From assembly GCA_033549365.1 (NCBI GenBank), contig JAWSUF010000003.1, positions 372,001-436,000 on the forward strand: 64,000 nucleotides of DNA, written 5' to 3'. The translations under genes and the position numbers were made by a program. Each line of letters begins with the position of its first letter. The first letter of the stretch is position 1. Origin of the DNA: Acidobacteriota bacterium (lineage in GTDB: Bacteria; Acidobacteriota; Aminicenantia; Aminicenantales; Saccharicenantaceae). The notes beneath the pieces are model-generated. The model was not told where the DNA came from, did not search any database, and saw only the letters and a list, made by a program, of their open reading frames with translations. This document shows, piece after piece, positions 30,291 through 38,485 of the stretch.

Positions 30291-30698
30291 TTAGAGATCC
30301 GCCAATTTGACTCCAAGCCGGGCGAAGTCCTTTCGGTTGAAAGTCACAACACCCGAACATTTCGCCGCCCGGCAACTCGCGGCGATATAGGCATCGGCGA
30401 ATTCCGATCCGGTCGCGGATGCGAGAGTCAGCGCATCGGCGACGAGCGGGGCGTCGATGAGAGTCAGTCCGGGCGTCGCGAAGACGGCCTTTAAGATTTC
30501 GAGAACGCGGGCTTTCGGCTGTTTGTAGGCTGCCCGAAGCGTCCAGGCCAGCTCGAAGAGAACGGGAGGACCCGTAGCCAGGCGGCATTCCCCCCGGCGG
30601 GCGGCATCGAAAAGGCGGACGGCTTTCTCATGTTGGCCGCAATCGTCAACGGTCAGAAAACGGAGGAAGATGTTCGCGTCGACGAACCAGGCCGTCAT
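30291..30698 (-). CDS. vapC: PIN-domain ribonuclease toxin, VapC type
   Basis: 135 residues. PIN-fold toxins cut specific RNAs through a cluster of acidic residues that bind Mg2+ or Mn2+. Here they are Asp7 (FVDAN), Glu49 (LFELAW), Asp102 (FADAYIA) and probably Asp124 (FNRKDF). The start ATG overlaps the antitoxin stop by four bases, the usual coupled order with antitoxin first. Confidence 0.88.
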   Translation of the reverse strand: MTAWFVDANIFLRFLTVDDCGQHEKAVRLFDAARRGECRLATGPPVLFELAWTLRAAYKQPKARVLEILKAVFATPGLTLIDAPLVADALTLASATGSEFADAYIAASCRAAKCSGVVTFNRKDFARLGVKLADL

Positions 30699-30934
30699 GA
30701 CGTCTTGTTCAGACGCTTCGCCGCGGCCTGTCTCGCCGCCCCCGTCTCGGTTTTTCGGGGCAGGGCTTTGCCCAGCGCGCCCCGGAAGTCCATCAGGTCC
30801 GGGGCGGAACGGATGATGATCGCCCCATCCCGGACTTCGACGAGAACCCGGTCGTTGGGCTTGATGCCGATCTCCCGGCAGGCCGCCGCCGGGAGGGTGA
30901 TCTGACTTTTTGAAGAGACCGTGGCTGTCGTCAT
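30695..30934 (-). CDS. vapB: AbrB/SpoVT-type antitoxin, VapB type
   Basis: 79 residues with an N-terminal swapped-hairpin DNA-binding domain (TVSSKSQITLP, then PNDRVLVEV). The C-terminal part should wrap around the PIN toxin to block it. Such antitoxins repress their own operon; a 9-base inverted repeat overlaps the promoter 30 bases upstream. It overlaps the toxin gene by four bases. Confidence 0.87.
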   Translation of the reverse strand: MTTATVSSKSQITLPAAACREIGIKPNDRVLVEVRDGAIIIRSAPDLMDFRGALGKALPRKTETGAARQAAAKRLNKTS

Positions 30935-30962
30935 GGGCGTATCCTTTACATAATTATAAAGA

Positions 30963-30999
30963 CTTTACTATATATAAATAGTAAAGCATTTATTGTCAA
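30963..30999 (-). promoter_or_regulatory. vapBC promoter with overlapping operator
   Basis: Minus strand TTGACA (30999-30994), exactly 17 bases, TATATA (30976-30971). The perfect inverted repeat CTTTACTAT/ATAGTAAAG (30963-30986, 6-base centre) covers the -10 element, as expected for autorepression by the antitoxin complex. Confidence 0.75.
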
Positions 31000-31072
31000 G
31001 GCCCAAGGCTCCGGACGATACCGCGTCGCCATGCGCCTCTCTCTTAACGACGCGCTGAAACCGGAAAGTCTC

Positions 31073-32368
31073 TCACCCGGCTTCAGCCATGCCTATTGAC
31101 AGGCGGGTTTCGACCGAAAGGGCGTGGCCGTCGAGGCCTTCCGCGCGGGCCAGAACGGCGGCCGGCGGGCCGATCCGGGAAAGTCCCTCCCGGTCGACGC
31201 GGAGGACGTTCACGGCCTTGAGAAAGTCCCGGACGCCGAGCCCGCCGGAAAACCGCGCCGCACCGGCCGTCGGCAGGATGTGGTTGAGCCCGCTCGTATA
31301 GTCGCCGAGCGCCTCGGTTGTCAGGGGGCCGACAAAGGCAGCGCCGTAATTCCTGAACCGGTCCAACCACTTTTCCGGATCCCGGACCAGGAGTTCGAGA
31401 TGTTCCGGCGCCTTCCGGTCGATGAATTCCGTCGCATCCTCCAAACATCGGGCGATGACGATCCGGCCGTTCCTTTCGATGGAGCTTCGGGCCGCATCCG
31501 ATGCCTCCGCATCCCTCCCGGCCAGACGCCGCTCGATCTCCCGGCGCACGGCCTCGGCGAGTTCCATGGAATCCGTGACCAAAACGGCCTGGGCGTCGGG
31601 ATCGTGCTCGGCCTGGGCGATCATGTCGGCCGCGGCCGCAGCCGGATCGGCTCCGTCGTCGGCGAGAATCAGGATTTCGCTCGGGCCGGCGACGCCGTCG
31701 ATTCCGCAGTCGCCATAGACGATTTTTTTCGCCGCCGTGACATAGGCGTTTCCGGGGCCGACGATCTTGTCGACGCGGGGGATGGATTCCGTGCCGTAGG
31801 CGAGCGCGGAGACGGCCTGGGCGCCGCCGGCGGCATAGACTTCCTGAACGCCGGCGATCCGGGCCGCGGCCAAAATCGCCGGATGGGGGAGTCCGTCTCT
31901 TCCGGGCGGCGAACAGACGGCGATTCCGGAAACCCCGGCCGTGCGGGCCGGAACGACGCCCATGAGAAGGCTCGAGGCCAGGGGATGGCGTCCGCCCGGA
32001 ACATAGACGCCGGCCCGGGCGATCGGCATGGTTCTTCTCTCGGCGACGACTCCGGGCTCGACTTCGATTTTGAGATTCCGCGCGACGGAAGCCATTTCCG
32101 CCTCGCAGACCCGGCGCAGGTTGTCCGCAGCCATGCGGAGCGCGGCTCGTAGCTCCGGATCGGCCGCATCCGCCGCGGCCTGAAGTGCTTCCTCCGGAAC
32201 CCGGAAATGTTCGACCCGGACGCCGTCGAACTTCAGGGTCAAGGCGCGGAGGGCCTCATCGCCGCCCATCCTTACGGACTGGACAATCTCCCGGACTCCC
32301 GGAGGGTCCTCGATTTCCCGGCGGATGAAAAACTCCGGTCCGATATCCTCGATCCGCGTGATTTTCAT
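31073..32368 (-). CDS. hisD: Histidinol dehydrogenase
   Basis: 431 residues, the usual length. It catalyses the last two steps of histidine synthesis, histidinol to histidine, with zinc and NAD+. Recognisable blocks are [40 protein letters not shown] and GLNHILPT. The start ATG overlaps the preceding fusion gene's stop by four bases. It is the last gene of the operon. Confidence 0.96.
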   Translation of the reverse strand: MKITRIEDIGPEFFIRREIEDPPGVREIVQSVRMGGDEALRALTLKFDGVRVEHFRVPEEALQAAADAADPELRAALRMAADNLRRVCEAEMASVARNLKIEVEPGVVAERRTMPIARAGVYVPGGRHPLASSLLMGVVPARTAGVSGIAVCSPPGRDGLPHPAILAAARIAGVQEVYAAGGAQAVSALAYGTESIPRVDKIVGPGNAYVTAAKKIVYGDCGIDGVAGPSEILILADDGADPAAAAADMIAQAEHDPDAQAVLVTDSMELAEAVRREIERRLAGRDAEASDAARSSIERNGRIVIARCLEDATEFIDRKAPEHLELLVRDPEKWLDRFRNYGAAFVGPLTTEALGDYTSGLNHILPTAGAARFSGGLGVRDFLKAVNVLRVDREGLSRIGPPAAVLARAEGLDGHALSVETRLSIGMAEAG

Positions 32369-33630
32369 GGCGTCCTCCGCCGCCGCGGGGCGAAACGCCG
32401 CCGTCTCAACTCCCGGTAAACATCCTCCGTCCCGACGCCCGCCTTCTCCAGGGCGACGGCCAGGAAATAGAGAAGATCGGCCGCTTCCCAGGCGACGTCC
32501 GCCGGGCCGCGGGCCTCGGCGAGCTCCCCGGCCTCCTCGACGAGCTTGGCCTTCAGTGCGGCGGCGTCGAGGGATGCGGTGTAGGATTCAGGAGGCGCCG
32601 TGTCCAGCCGGTTGCGAATCACGCCGCGGAGGTCGTCGAGACCGAACGGCTTTCCCCCGAAGCAGGACCACGAGCCGGTGTGGCAAGCCGCGCCCTTCTG
32701 TCTCACGGTGAAGAGAAGGGCGTCGCCGTCGCAGTCCGTCCGGACCGAGACGATGTTCTGGGTGTGGCCCGACGTTGCGCCCTTGTGCCACAGACTTTGT
32801 CTCGACCTCGAGAAATACCAGCCCTCCCCGGTTGCGAAGGTTCGTTCGAGAGACTCGGAATTACTCCAAGCCAGCATGAGAACCGATCCGGATGCATCCC
32901 GCACCACGGTCGGAACGAGGCCTTTCGACCAGTCGATCGATGCGGCGAAAGCCTCGGCCGGTCCGAACGCCCCCGTATACAGGGCCATGCCGAGCTGGAC
33001 GTCGACGCCGAGGCGCGAAAGTTCGGCGATTTCCCGGGTCGAGGCGATTCCTCCGGCCACGGTCACCCGGAGACCGGACTCGCGGGCCAGCCCGGCCGCG
33101 GTTTCCCGGTCGGTGCCGCCCATCATGCCCTCGCGCTCGACGCAGGTATAGAGAATTTCCCCCGCCCAGGGCTCGACCTCCCGGAGAGCGGAGAAAATGT
33201 CGAGACCGGCCTCGCGGCGCCAGGCCTCGGTCACGATCCGGCCGTTCCGGGCGTCCAGGGCGACGACGACGCGCTCGCGGCCGACGGCTGCTGTCAGCTC
33301 CCGCAGAAACGCCGTGTCGGCCCGCCCTCCGGCGAAGGCCCGCGTCCCTACGACGATTTTTTCCGCGCCCCAGCCGACGGCCTCGGCCGCCCGTTCGACG
33401 CTGCGGATGCCGCCTCCGGCGCGGCACTCGGCCGCGGCGCAGAGCGCCTTTACGATTTCCTCGTTCGAACCGGCGCCCGTTGCGGCGTCGAGGTCAACGA
33501 CGGCGACGGGCCCGTACCGGGCGAATTCCCGGGCCAGGGCGATCGGGTTGTCCAGCTCCAAAACTTTGTCCCGGCCCTGCCGCAGTTGAACGGCGCGGCC
33601 TCCGCTGAGATCGATGGACGGAATGATCAT
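32365..33630 (-). CDS. hisA-hisIE: HisA-HisI-HisE trifunctional fusion
   Basis: 421 residues in one frame. Residues 1-230 are the HisA (betaalpha)8 isomerase, with catalytic Asp7 (SIDLSGG) and Asp126 (ALDARNG). Residues 232-328 are HisI, phosphoribosyl-AMP cyclohydrolase, with the metal motif DCDGD (299-303), Cys316 and Cys323. Residues 340-421 are HisE, phosphoribosyl-ATP pyrophosphatase, with [10 protein letters not shown] and EAADLLYFL. HisI-HisE fusions are common; adding HisA at the front is not. No methionine lies at the HisA-HisI join, so independent translation of HisI is unlikely. The order in the chain covers steps 2, 3 and 4 of the pathway. The ATG overlaps the hisF stop by four bases. 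Confidence 0.93.
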   Translation of the reverse strand: MIIPSIDLSGGRAVQLRQGRDKVLELDNPIALAREFARYGPVAVVDLDAATGAGSNEEIVKALCAAAECRAGGGIRSVERAAEAVGWGAEKIVVGTRAFAGGRADTAFLRELTAAVGRERVVVALDARNGRIVTEAWRREAGLDIFSALREVEPWAGEILYTCVEREGMMGGTDRETAAGLARESGLRVTVAGGIASTREIAELSRLGVDVQLGMALYTGAFGPAEAFAASIDWSKGLVPTVVRDASGSVLMLAWSNSESLERTFATGEGWYFSRSRQSLWHKGATSGHTQNIVSVRTDCDGDALLFTVRQKGAACHTGSWSCFGGKPFGLDDLRGVIRNRLDTAPPESYTASLDAAALKAKLVEEAGELAEARGPADVAWEAADLLYFLAVALEKAGVGTEDVYRELRRRRFAPRRRRTP

Positions 33631-34379
33631 CGGACGGGCACTCCTTTCGCGAGCAGATATGTTTTGATTTCGGGGACGGTCAGAACGCCGTCGTGAAGAA
33701 GCGAGGCGAGAAGAACCGCTGAGGCCCCGCCTTCGACAAGGGCTGTCCGCAGGTGTTCCGGACTTCCCGCACCGCCCGAGGCGATGACCGGAATCGACAC
33801 GGCCTCGGACGTCCGGCGGACGAGGTCCAGGTCGAACCCCTCCTGCGTCCCGTCGCGGTCGATGGAATTGAGCAGGATCTCCCCGGCCCCGGCCCGCTCG
33901 GCCTGCCGCGCCCAGAGGAGGGCGTCGCGGCCGGTGTCGACGCGGCCGCCGTGGGAGAAGGCCGTCCAGGTCTCTCCCGAACGCGCGGCATCGATGGACA
34001 GGACGACGCACTGGGAGCCGAAGACGGCCGCCGCCTCGCCGAGAAGATCCGGGTTGCGAAGCGCCGCCGAGCAGACGGCCGCCTTGTCGGCTCCGGCGTT
34101 CAGGGCGTCGCGAATGTTCCCGACGGATGTGATGCCGCCGCCGACGGTCAGGGGCACGAACACGCGCCGGGAGACGGCCTCGACCGTCCGGAGAAGCGTC
34201 CGGCGGCTTTTCCATGTCGCGCCGATATCGAGAAAGACGATCTCGTCGGCTCCCTGTTCGTCGTAGAGGGCGGCCAGGCTCTCCGGGTCGCCCGCCGGGC
34301 GCAGGTTTTTGAAGCCGACGCCCTTCACGACCCGCCCCTCGTCGACGTCGAGACAGGGAATGATCCGCGCGGTCAGCAT
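33627..34379 (-). CDS. hisF: Imidazole glycerol phosphate synthase cyclase subunit
   Basis: 250 residues from the ATG at 34379. With HisH it makes imidazole glycerol phosphate and AICAR. The first catalytic aspartate is in PCLDVD and the second in [15 protein letters not shown] and ASGGAG bind phosphate. The start overlaps the end of hisH by seven bases. Confidence 0.96.
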   Translation of the reverse strand: MLTARIIPCLDVDEGRVVKGVGFKNLRPAGDPESLAALYDEQGADEIVFLDIGATWKSRRTLLRTVEAVSRRVFVPLTVGGGITSVGNIRDALNAGADKAAVCSAALRNPDLLGEAAAVFGSQCVVLSIDAARSGETWTAFSHGGRVDTGRDALLWARQAERAGAGEILLNSIDRDGTQEGFDLDLVRRTSEAVSIPVIASGGAGSPEHLRTALVEGGASAVLLASLLHDGVLTVPEIKTYLLAKGVPVR

Positions 34380-34972
34380 CGCTCCATCCAGTTGCGGAGA
34401 AGTTCGAGCCCGGCCCCGCCGCTTTTTTCCGGGTGGAACTGCACGCCCGCGATCCGGTCGCGTCCGGCCGCGCTGCAGAAATCCCCCGTGTAGTCCGTGA
34501 GCCCCAGGACGTCCCCGGACTCGACGGGAGCGGCATAGTAACTGTGGACAAAGTAAAAATGCTCCGCCGCGCCGGTCCCGTCGAAGAGCGGGTGGGGCCG
34601 GGACGGCCGGACGGCGTTCCACCCGACGTGGGGCACCGTGCGGGCCCGGAGCCTGCGGCATAGGCCGGGAATGAGTCCCAGTCCCTTAACGCCCGGCGAC
34701 TCCTCCGATGACTCGAAGAAAAGCTGGAGGCCGAGACAGATCCCGAGAAGGGGCCGCCCGGCCGCCGCCCAATCGCGAAGCGCCCGGTCGAAACCGAGAA
34801 GGCGGAGGCGTTCCGCCGCCCGGCCGAAAGCGCCGACGCCCGGCAGGACGATGCGATCGGCCCCGGCCAGGTCTTCCGGACCGCGGGCCACGAACGTCTC
34901 CACGCCCAGGAAAGCGAAGGCCTTGCGGACGGAGTTCATGTTTCCGGCGCCGTAGTCAACGACAACCAACAT
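34373..34972 (-). CDS. hisH: Imidazole glycerol phosphate synthase glutaminase subunit
   Basis: 199 residues from the ATG at 34972. A class I glutamine amidotransferase with the nucleophile Cys in GICLGLQLF and the His-x-Glu pair in [15 protein letters not shown] opens the protein. It feeds ammonia to HisF. The start lies within the end of hisB (17-base overlap). Confidence 0.95.
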   Translation of the reverse strand: MLVVVDYGAGNMNSVRKAFAFLGVETFVARGPEDLAGADRIVLPGVGAFGRAAERLRLLGFDRALRDWAAAGRPLLGICLGLQLFFESSEESPGVKGLGLIPGLCRRLRARTVPHVGWNAVRPSRPHPLFDGTGAAEHFYFVHSYYAAPVESGDVLGLTDYTGDFCSAAGRDRIAGVQFHPEKSGGAGLELLRNWMERC

Positions 34973-35561
34973 CGATCGCACCTTTCGTGCTGGGGACCCC
35001 GTCGCGGCCCCGGGGGTCGAGCGAGCAGGCCATGCGCAGGGCCCGCCCGAAGGCCTTGAACGCGGCCTCCACCCGGTGGTGGTCGCTCCGGCCGTAAGGC
35101 ATGCGGACGACGACGTTCGCGGCCAGGCCGGCGGCGAAGGCCTGGAAAAAATCCGGCAGGAGGTCGGTGTCCATGTCGCCGCAGAAGCGCCGCCGGAACT
35201 CCGCCTCATACTGGAGGACGGGCCGCCCGCCGATGTCCACGGCGGCGACGGCCAGGGCCTCGTCCATCGGGAAGACGAAGAACCCGGCCCGGTTGATGCC
35301 CTTCCGGTCGCCGAGGGCCAGGTCGAAGGTCCGGCCGAGGACGAGCCCGCAGTCTTCGACGAGGTGATGGCCGTCGACCTCGACGTCGCCCCGGGCCTTG
35401 AGATCGAGATCGAACCTCCCGTGCCGGGCAAGGGAGGCCAGCATGTGATCGAGAAACTTGAAGGGCGTCGCGATGCGGGACAGGCCCGAACCGTCGAGAA
35501 AGACGGCGGCGGAGATTTCCGTCTCCGTGGTTTTGCGCTTGAAGCGCGCCCGGCGGCTCAT
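34956..35561 (-). CDS. hisB: Imidazoleglycerol-phosphate dehydratase
   Basis: 201 residues from the ATG at 35561. Only the dehydratase domain is present, without the N-terminal phosphatase found in enterobacterial HisB. The metal-binding repeats are FLDHML...HG, DGHHLVEDCG and SDHHRVEAAFKA. It overlaps the HAD gene stop by four bases and hisH by seventeen. Confidence 0.95.
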   Translation of the reverse strand: MSRRARFKRKTTETEISAAVFLDGSGLSRIATPFKFLDHMLASLARHGRFDLDLKARGDVEVDGHHLVEDCGLVLGRTFDLALGDRKGINRAGFFVFPMDEALAVAAVDIGGRPVLQYEAEFRRRFCGDMDTDLLPDFFQAFAAGLAANVVVRMPYGRSDHHRVEAAFKAFGRALRMACSLDPRGRDGVPSTKGAIDVGCR

Positions 35562-36232
35562 CGGAGAGCCTCCGCGATCCGGTTGACATCGTCGAGAATG
35601 ATGTGCGCGCCGGCCGCCCGAAGCGCGGTCTCCGTCCGGGCGGCGCCCGGTCCCGGACGAACGATCCCGACGGCCGAAAGACCGGCCCGGGACGCCGCAA
35701 TCATGTCGTCCGGCGTGTCGCCGATGTACCAGCCGCCGCGGGCGCCGAGCTTTTCGAGAGCCAGAAGAATCCCCACCGGATCGGGCTTGCCGCGGTCCGG
35801 CGGCAGGTCGTCCGCGGTCACGCAGACATCGAAGGCGGCGCGGAATCCGAAAACGTCGAGCGAATGGGCCGCCTCGGGGCCCGGCCGTCCGGTGACGATC
35901 CCCGTCCGGCCCCAAGCGCGGGCCTCATCCAGGATCTCTTTATCGAGCAGCCAGGATTCATTGCGGATCAGCCCGTTGAAATCCCGTCCGACGTAGTGCT
36001 CCTGGAAGACGTGGATGATTTCGTCCTTCGGAACGCCGTTTCCGGAGTCCCGGATAATCTTCTCCGCGAGATCCCAGTCGTTGTTGAGCCCGCCCATGTC
36101 CTTGTAGGCCTGGACGACCTCGGGGCTTACGGTCCGTCCCGAGAAATGCCGGACCGTCCGGCGGACGGCTTCCCGGTAGGAAAGGGCGACGTCGATAAGG
36201 ACGCCGTCCATGTCGAAAAGCAGGGCTTTCAT
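35558..36232 (-). CDS. HAD-family phosphatase, candidate histidinol-phosphatase
   Basis: 224 residues from the ATG at 36232. A HAD subfamily IA protein: the nucleophile block FDMDGVL (Asp7, Asp9), a Thr in GIVTGRP, Lys in RGKPDP, and the acidic pair in YIGDTPDD, with a helical cap in between. It is translationally overlapped on both sides by his genes (hisC upstream, hisB downstream, four bases each). Neither a PHP-type nor an HisB-fused histidinol-phosphate phosphatase is present here, so this enzyme probably supplies that step. Other sugar or nucleotide phosphates cannot be excluded. Confidence 0.85.
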   Translation of the reverse strand: MKALLFDMDGVLIDVALSYREAVRRTVRHFSGRTVSPEVVQAYKDMGGLNNDWDLAEKIIRDSGNGVPKDEIIHVFQEHYVGRDFNGLIRNESWLLDKEILDEARAWGRTGIVTGRPGPEAAHSLDVFGFRAAFDVCVTADDLPPDRGKPDPVGILLALEKLGARGGWYIGDTPDDMIAASRAGLSAVGIVRPGPGAARTETALRAAGAHIILDDVNRIAEALR

Positions 36233-37311
36233 GACGATGATCCTTCCGTTTTGTTGGTGCAGGCGGCGCGGATCTCCCGGAGGAATCGCCGGTTTTCGGC
36301 CGGCGTGCCCACGGTTACGCGGATCATGTTTTCGAGGCGCGGAGTTGCGAAATGCCGGACGAGGACACCGCGGCCGCGGAGGATTTCGAACAGGCACCGG
36401 CCTGGAACGCGGCGCGACTCGAAGAGGATGAAATTGGCCGCCGAGGGAAAGGGCCGAAGGTCCGGGATCACCGCAAGTTCCGCGAAAAGGGCCTCTCTCT
36501 CCCGGACGACGGCCGCCGCGGCGCGACGGATGAGGCCGTTGTTCTCCAGGAGGACTTCGCCGGCCGCCTGCTGGAAGATGCCGAGCGAAAAGGGCAGGCG
36601 GGCTTTCCGGATGTCCCGGACGAGGTTGTCCGGTCCGAACAGGAAGCCGAGCCGGGCCCCGGCCAGGCGAAAGGCCTTGGACATTGTCCTCAGGACGACG
36701 AGGTTTCCGAGCTTGGGGACGAGGTCGAGGACCGTCCGGCCGCAAAACTCGAAATACGCCTCGTCCAGGACGACAAGACCGCCTTTCGCTCCGGCCGCCC
36801 GGCAGAGCGGGGCGACGGCCTCCCGCGGGAACACGGCGCCTGTCGGGTTGTGCGGCGAGGCGATAAAGATGAGACGGGCTTCGGCCGCGTCCCGAAAAAC
36901 GGCCTCGACGTCGAATCCCAAATCGGGCCCGAGCGGCGTTTCGATGCAGCGGGCTCCGGCCAGGACGGCGGTCCGGGAATATACGGCGAAACCGGGTTCC
37001 GCCGTCAGAACGGCGTCGCCCCGGCGGCAGACGGCGGAGGCGAGGACCTGGATGGCCTCGTTCGAACCGTTCGAGACCATGATGCCCGCCTCGGGGTGTC
37101 CCGTATGCCTGGACAGGGCGCGGACGAGGCCGCCCGCTTCCTGCGGCGGGTAGCGGTTCCAGGCCGTCCGGCGGAGACGGTCCAGGACGGCGGCCTTGAG
37201 AGCGGCGGGGACGTCGGTTGCGGACTCGTTCTGGTTGAGCTTGGCCCGGGCCGCGTCCTGCTCCACGGCGTATTCGGAGAGACCGCGCACGGCCGTTCTG
37301 ACCGCGCTCAC
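36229..37311 (-). CDS. hisC: Histidinol-phosphate aminotransferase
   Basis: 360 residues from a GTG at 37311 that overlaps the hisG stop (GTGA). A class I/II PLP aminotransferase: KLNQNES near the N-terminus, SPHNPTG, DEAYFEF and the Schiff-base lysine in TMSKAF. It converts imidazole acetol phosphate to histidinol phosphate. Context fixes the choice among similar aminotransferases. Confidence 0.93.
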   Translation of the reverse strand: MSAVRTAVRGLSEYAVEQDAARAKLNQNESATDVPAALKAAVLDRLRRTAWNRYPPQEAGGLVRALSRHTGHPEAGIMVSNGSNEAIQVLASAVCRRGDAVLTAEPGFAVYSRTAVLAGARCIETPLGPDLGFDVEAVFRDAAEARLIFIASPHNPTGAVFPREAVAPLCRAAGAKGGLVVLDEAYFEFCGRTVLDLVPKLGNLVVLRTMSKAFRLAGARLGFLFGPDNLVRDIRKARLPFSLGIFQQAAGEVLLENNGLIRRAAAAVVREREALFAELAVIPDLRPFPSAANFILFESRRVPGRCLFEILRGRGVLVRHFATPRLENMIRVTVGTPAENRRFLREIRAACTNKTEGSSS

Positions 37312-38159
37312 AGGATCACCTTCCGGAATTCGTATTCGAGAATGTCGGATGCCCCGATTTTCTTGAGCAGGGGGATGAGCCGGCGAACCTCGCCCTTTCT
37401 GACCGCGGATTTGACCGAATAGCCGGATTCCCGGTGGAGCGGCGCGACGGTCGGGGCCCGCATGCACGGCAGAATGCGCACGATTTCCTCGAGCTTGCCG
37501 GGTGGGATGTTCATCTCCAGCATGACCCGCTCCCGGGCGTTGAGGACGGCCGCAAACAGCATCTGCAGCTCCTCGATTCTTTCGCGTTTCCAGGGGTTGT
37601 CGAGGGCGGCCGCGCCGGCGATGAACAGAGTGGCCGAGGCCATGATCTCGGCGACGATCTTCAGGCCGTGTTCGCGGAGCGTGTGGCCTGTGGATGTGTT
37701 ATCGATGATCATGTCGGCGTCCTGGGGCGGGTAGGCTTCGGTCGCGCCGTGGGTCCGGATGAAGAGATAATCGTATCCGCGCTCTTCCAGAAAAGTGCGG
37801 GAGATGCGCTCGTATTCCGAGGCGACGACGATGCGCCGGCCGCGGAGACCGTCCGGGTCCGTGGAACAGGGGACGGCGGCCACCAGCCGGACGGGGTCGA
37901 AGCCCAAGTCCATGATTTCCTCGACACAGGCTCCGGTCTCAACGACCCAATCACGGCCGGTGAAGGCGATGTCGTGGGAGCCCAACTCGACGAGACAGGC
38001 GATGTTCTGGGGTTTCATGATCTTGGCCTCGATTTCGGGGTCGCCGAGGCTGGGGATATAGGAGCGGCCGTTCGCCGTGACGGCGATTCCCGCATCTTCG
38101 AGAAGTCGGGCCGCCTGGTTGAACATGCGGCCCTTGGGGATGATGACTTTGAGTTTCAC
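37308..38159 (-). CDS. hisG: ATP phosphoribosyltransferase, long form
   Basis: 283 residues from a GTG at 38159, five bases after GGGAGG. First and committed enzyme of histidine synthesis. The catalytic domain shows IPKGRM, FTGRDW and DNTSTGHTLREHGL. The C-terminal 75 residues form the extra domain of the long type, which binds histidine for feedback inhibition, so no HisZ is needed. It is the first gene of the operon; its leader carries a short ORF. Confidence 0.95.
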   Translation of the reverse strand: MKLKVIIPKGRMFNQAARLLEDAGIAVTANGRSYIPSLGDPEIEAKIMKPQNIACLVELGSHDIAFTGRDWVVETGACVEEIMDLGFDPVRLVAAVPCSTDPDGLRGRRIVVASEYERISRTFLEERGYDYLFIRTHGATEAYPPQDADMIIDNTSTGHTLREHGLKIVAEIMASATLFIAGAAALDNPWKRERIEELQMLFAAVLNARERVMLEMNIPPGKLEEIVRILPCMRAPTVAPLHRESGYSVKSAVRKGEVRRLIPLLKKIGASDILEYEFRKVIL

Positions 38160-38250
38160 GAGAGCCTCCCGGGGTCGTCGGTGCCTGCGGGGACCCCCGG
38201 ACGGATGCCGAAAAAGGGTTAGGGCCGGCCGGGGGAGGAAAAGAGGGGGC

Positions 38251-38316
38251 TCAGGTGCAATGCAGCGTCGAATGCACGAGGCAGTACTTGATGAAGAGTT
38301 TCTCGACGGTGCACAT
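38251..38316 (-). CDS. Short upstream ORF in the his operon leader
   Basis: 21 codons, MCTVEKLFIKY...CT, starting at the ATG at 38316 and ending 91 bases before hisG. The ATG is seven bases after the -10 element, so the message may begin on this ATG. It has two histidine codons, too few for a classical his attenuator, but three cysteines. Translation is only suggested by position. Confidence 0.35.
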   Translation of the reverse strand: MCTVEKLFIKYCLVHSTLHCT

Positions 38317-38323
38317 GCGCCGC

Positions 38324-38352
38324 ATAATAGACAAACCCGGGAGGCTTGTCAA
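38324..38352 (-). promoter_or_regulatory. his operon promoter
   Basis: Minus strand TTGACA (38352-38347), exactly 17 bases, TATTAT (38329-38324). It is the best promoter match in the window and heads the eight-gene operon. Confidence 0.75.
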
Positions 38353-38371
38353 GCGGGTTTTTGCAGCGGGT

Positions 38372-38400
38372 TTGACAGCGGTGCCGAGAATTGCTATATA
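38372..38400 (+). promoter_or_regulatory. Promoter of the aldo/keto reductase gene
   Basis: TTGACA (38372-38377), exactly 17 bases, TATATA (38395-38400). It lies back to back with the his promoter, 19 bases between the two -35 boxes. A 9-base direct repeat AGCGGGTTT lies between them. The remainder of 38160-38485 holds no other gene. Confidence 0.7.
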
Positions 38401-38485
38401 TTCGGTATACTTTTCGGGATATGCGGTGCGGCCTGCGCCGTGCGGCCCTCCCCGAAGGAAACTGCGGAAAAGGAGAGGACCGATC

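Noticed and set aside
38251-38316. Classical histidine attenuator leader peptide
   Set aside because: Only two histidine codons, not a run, and no clear terminator/antiterminator pair in the leader.
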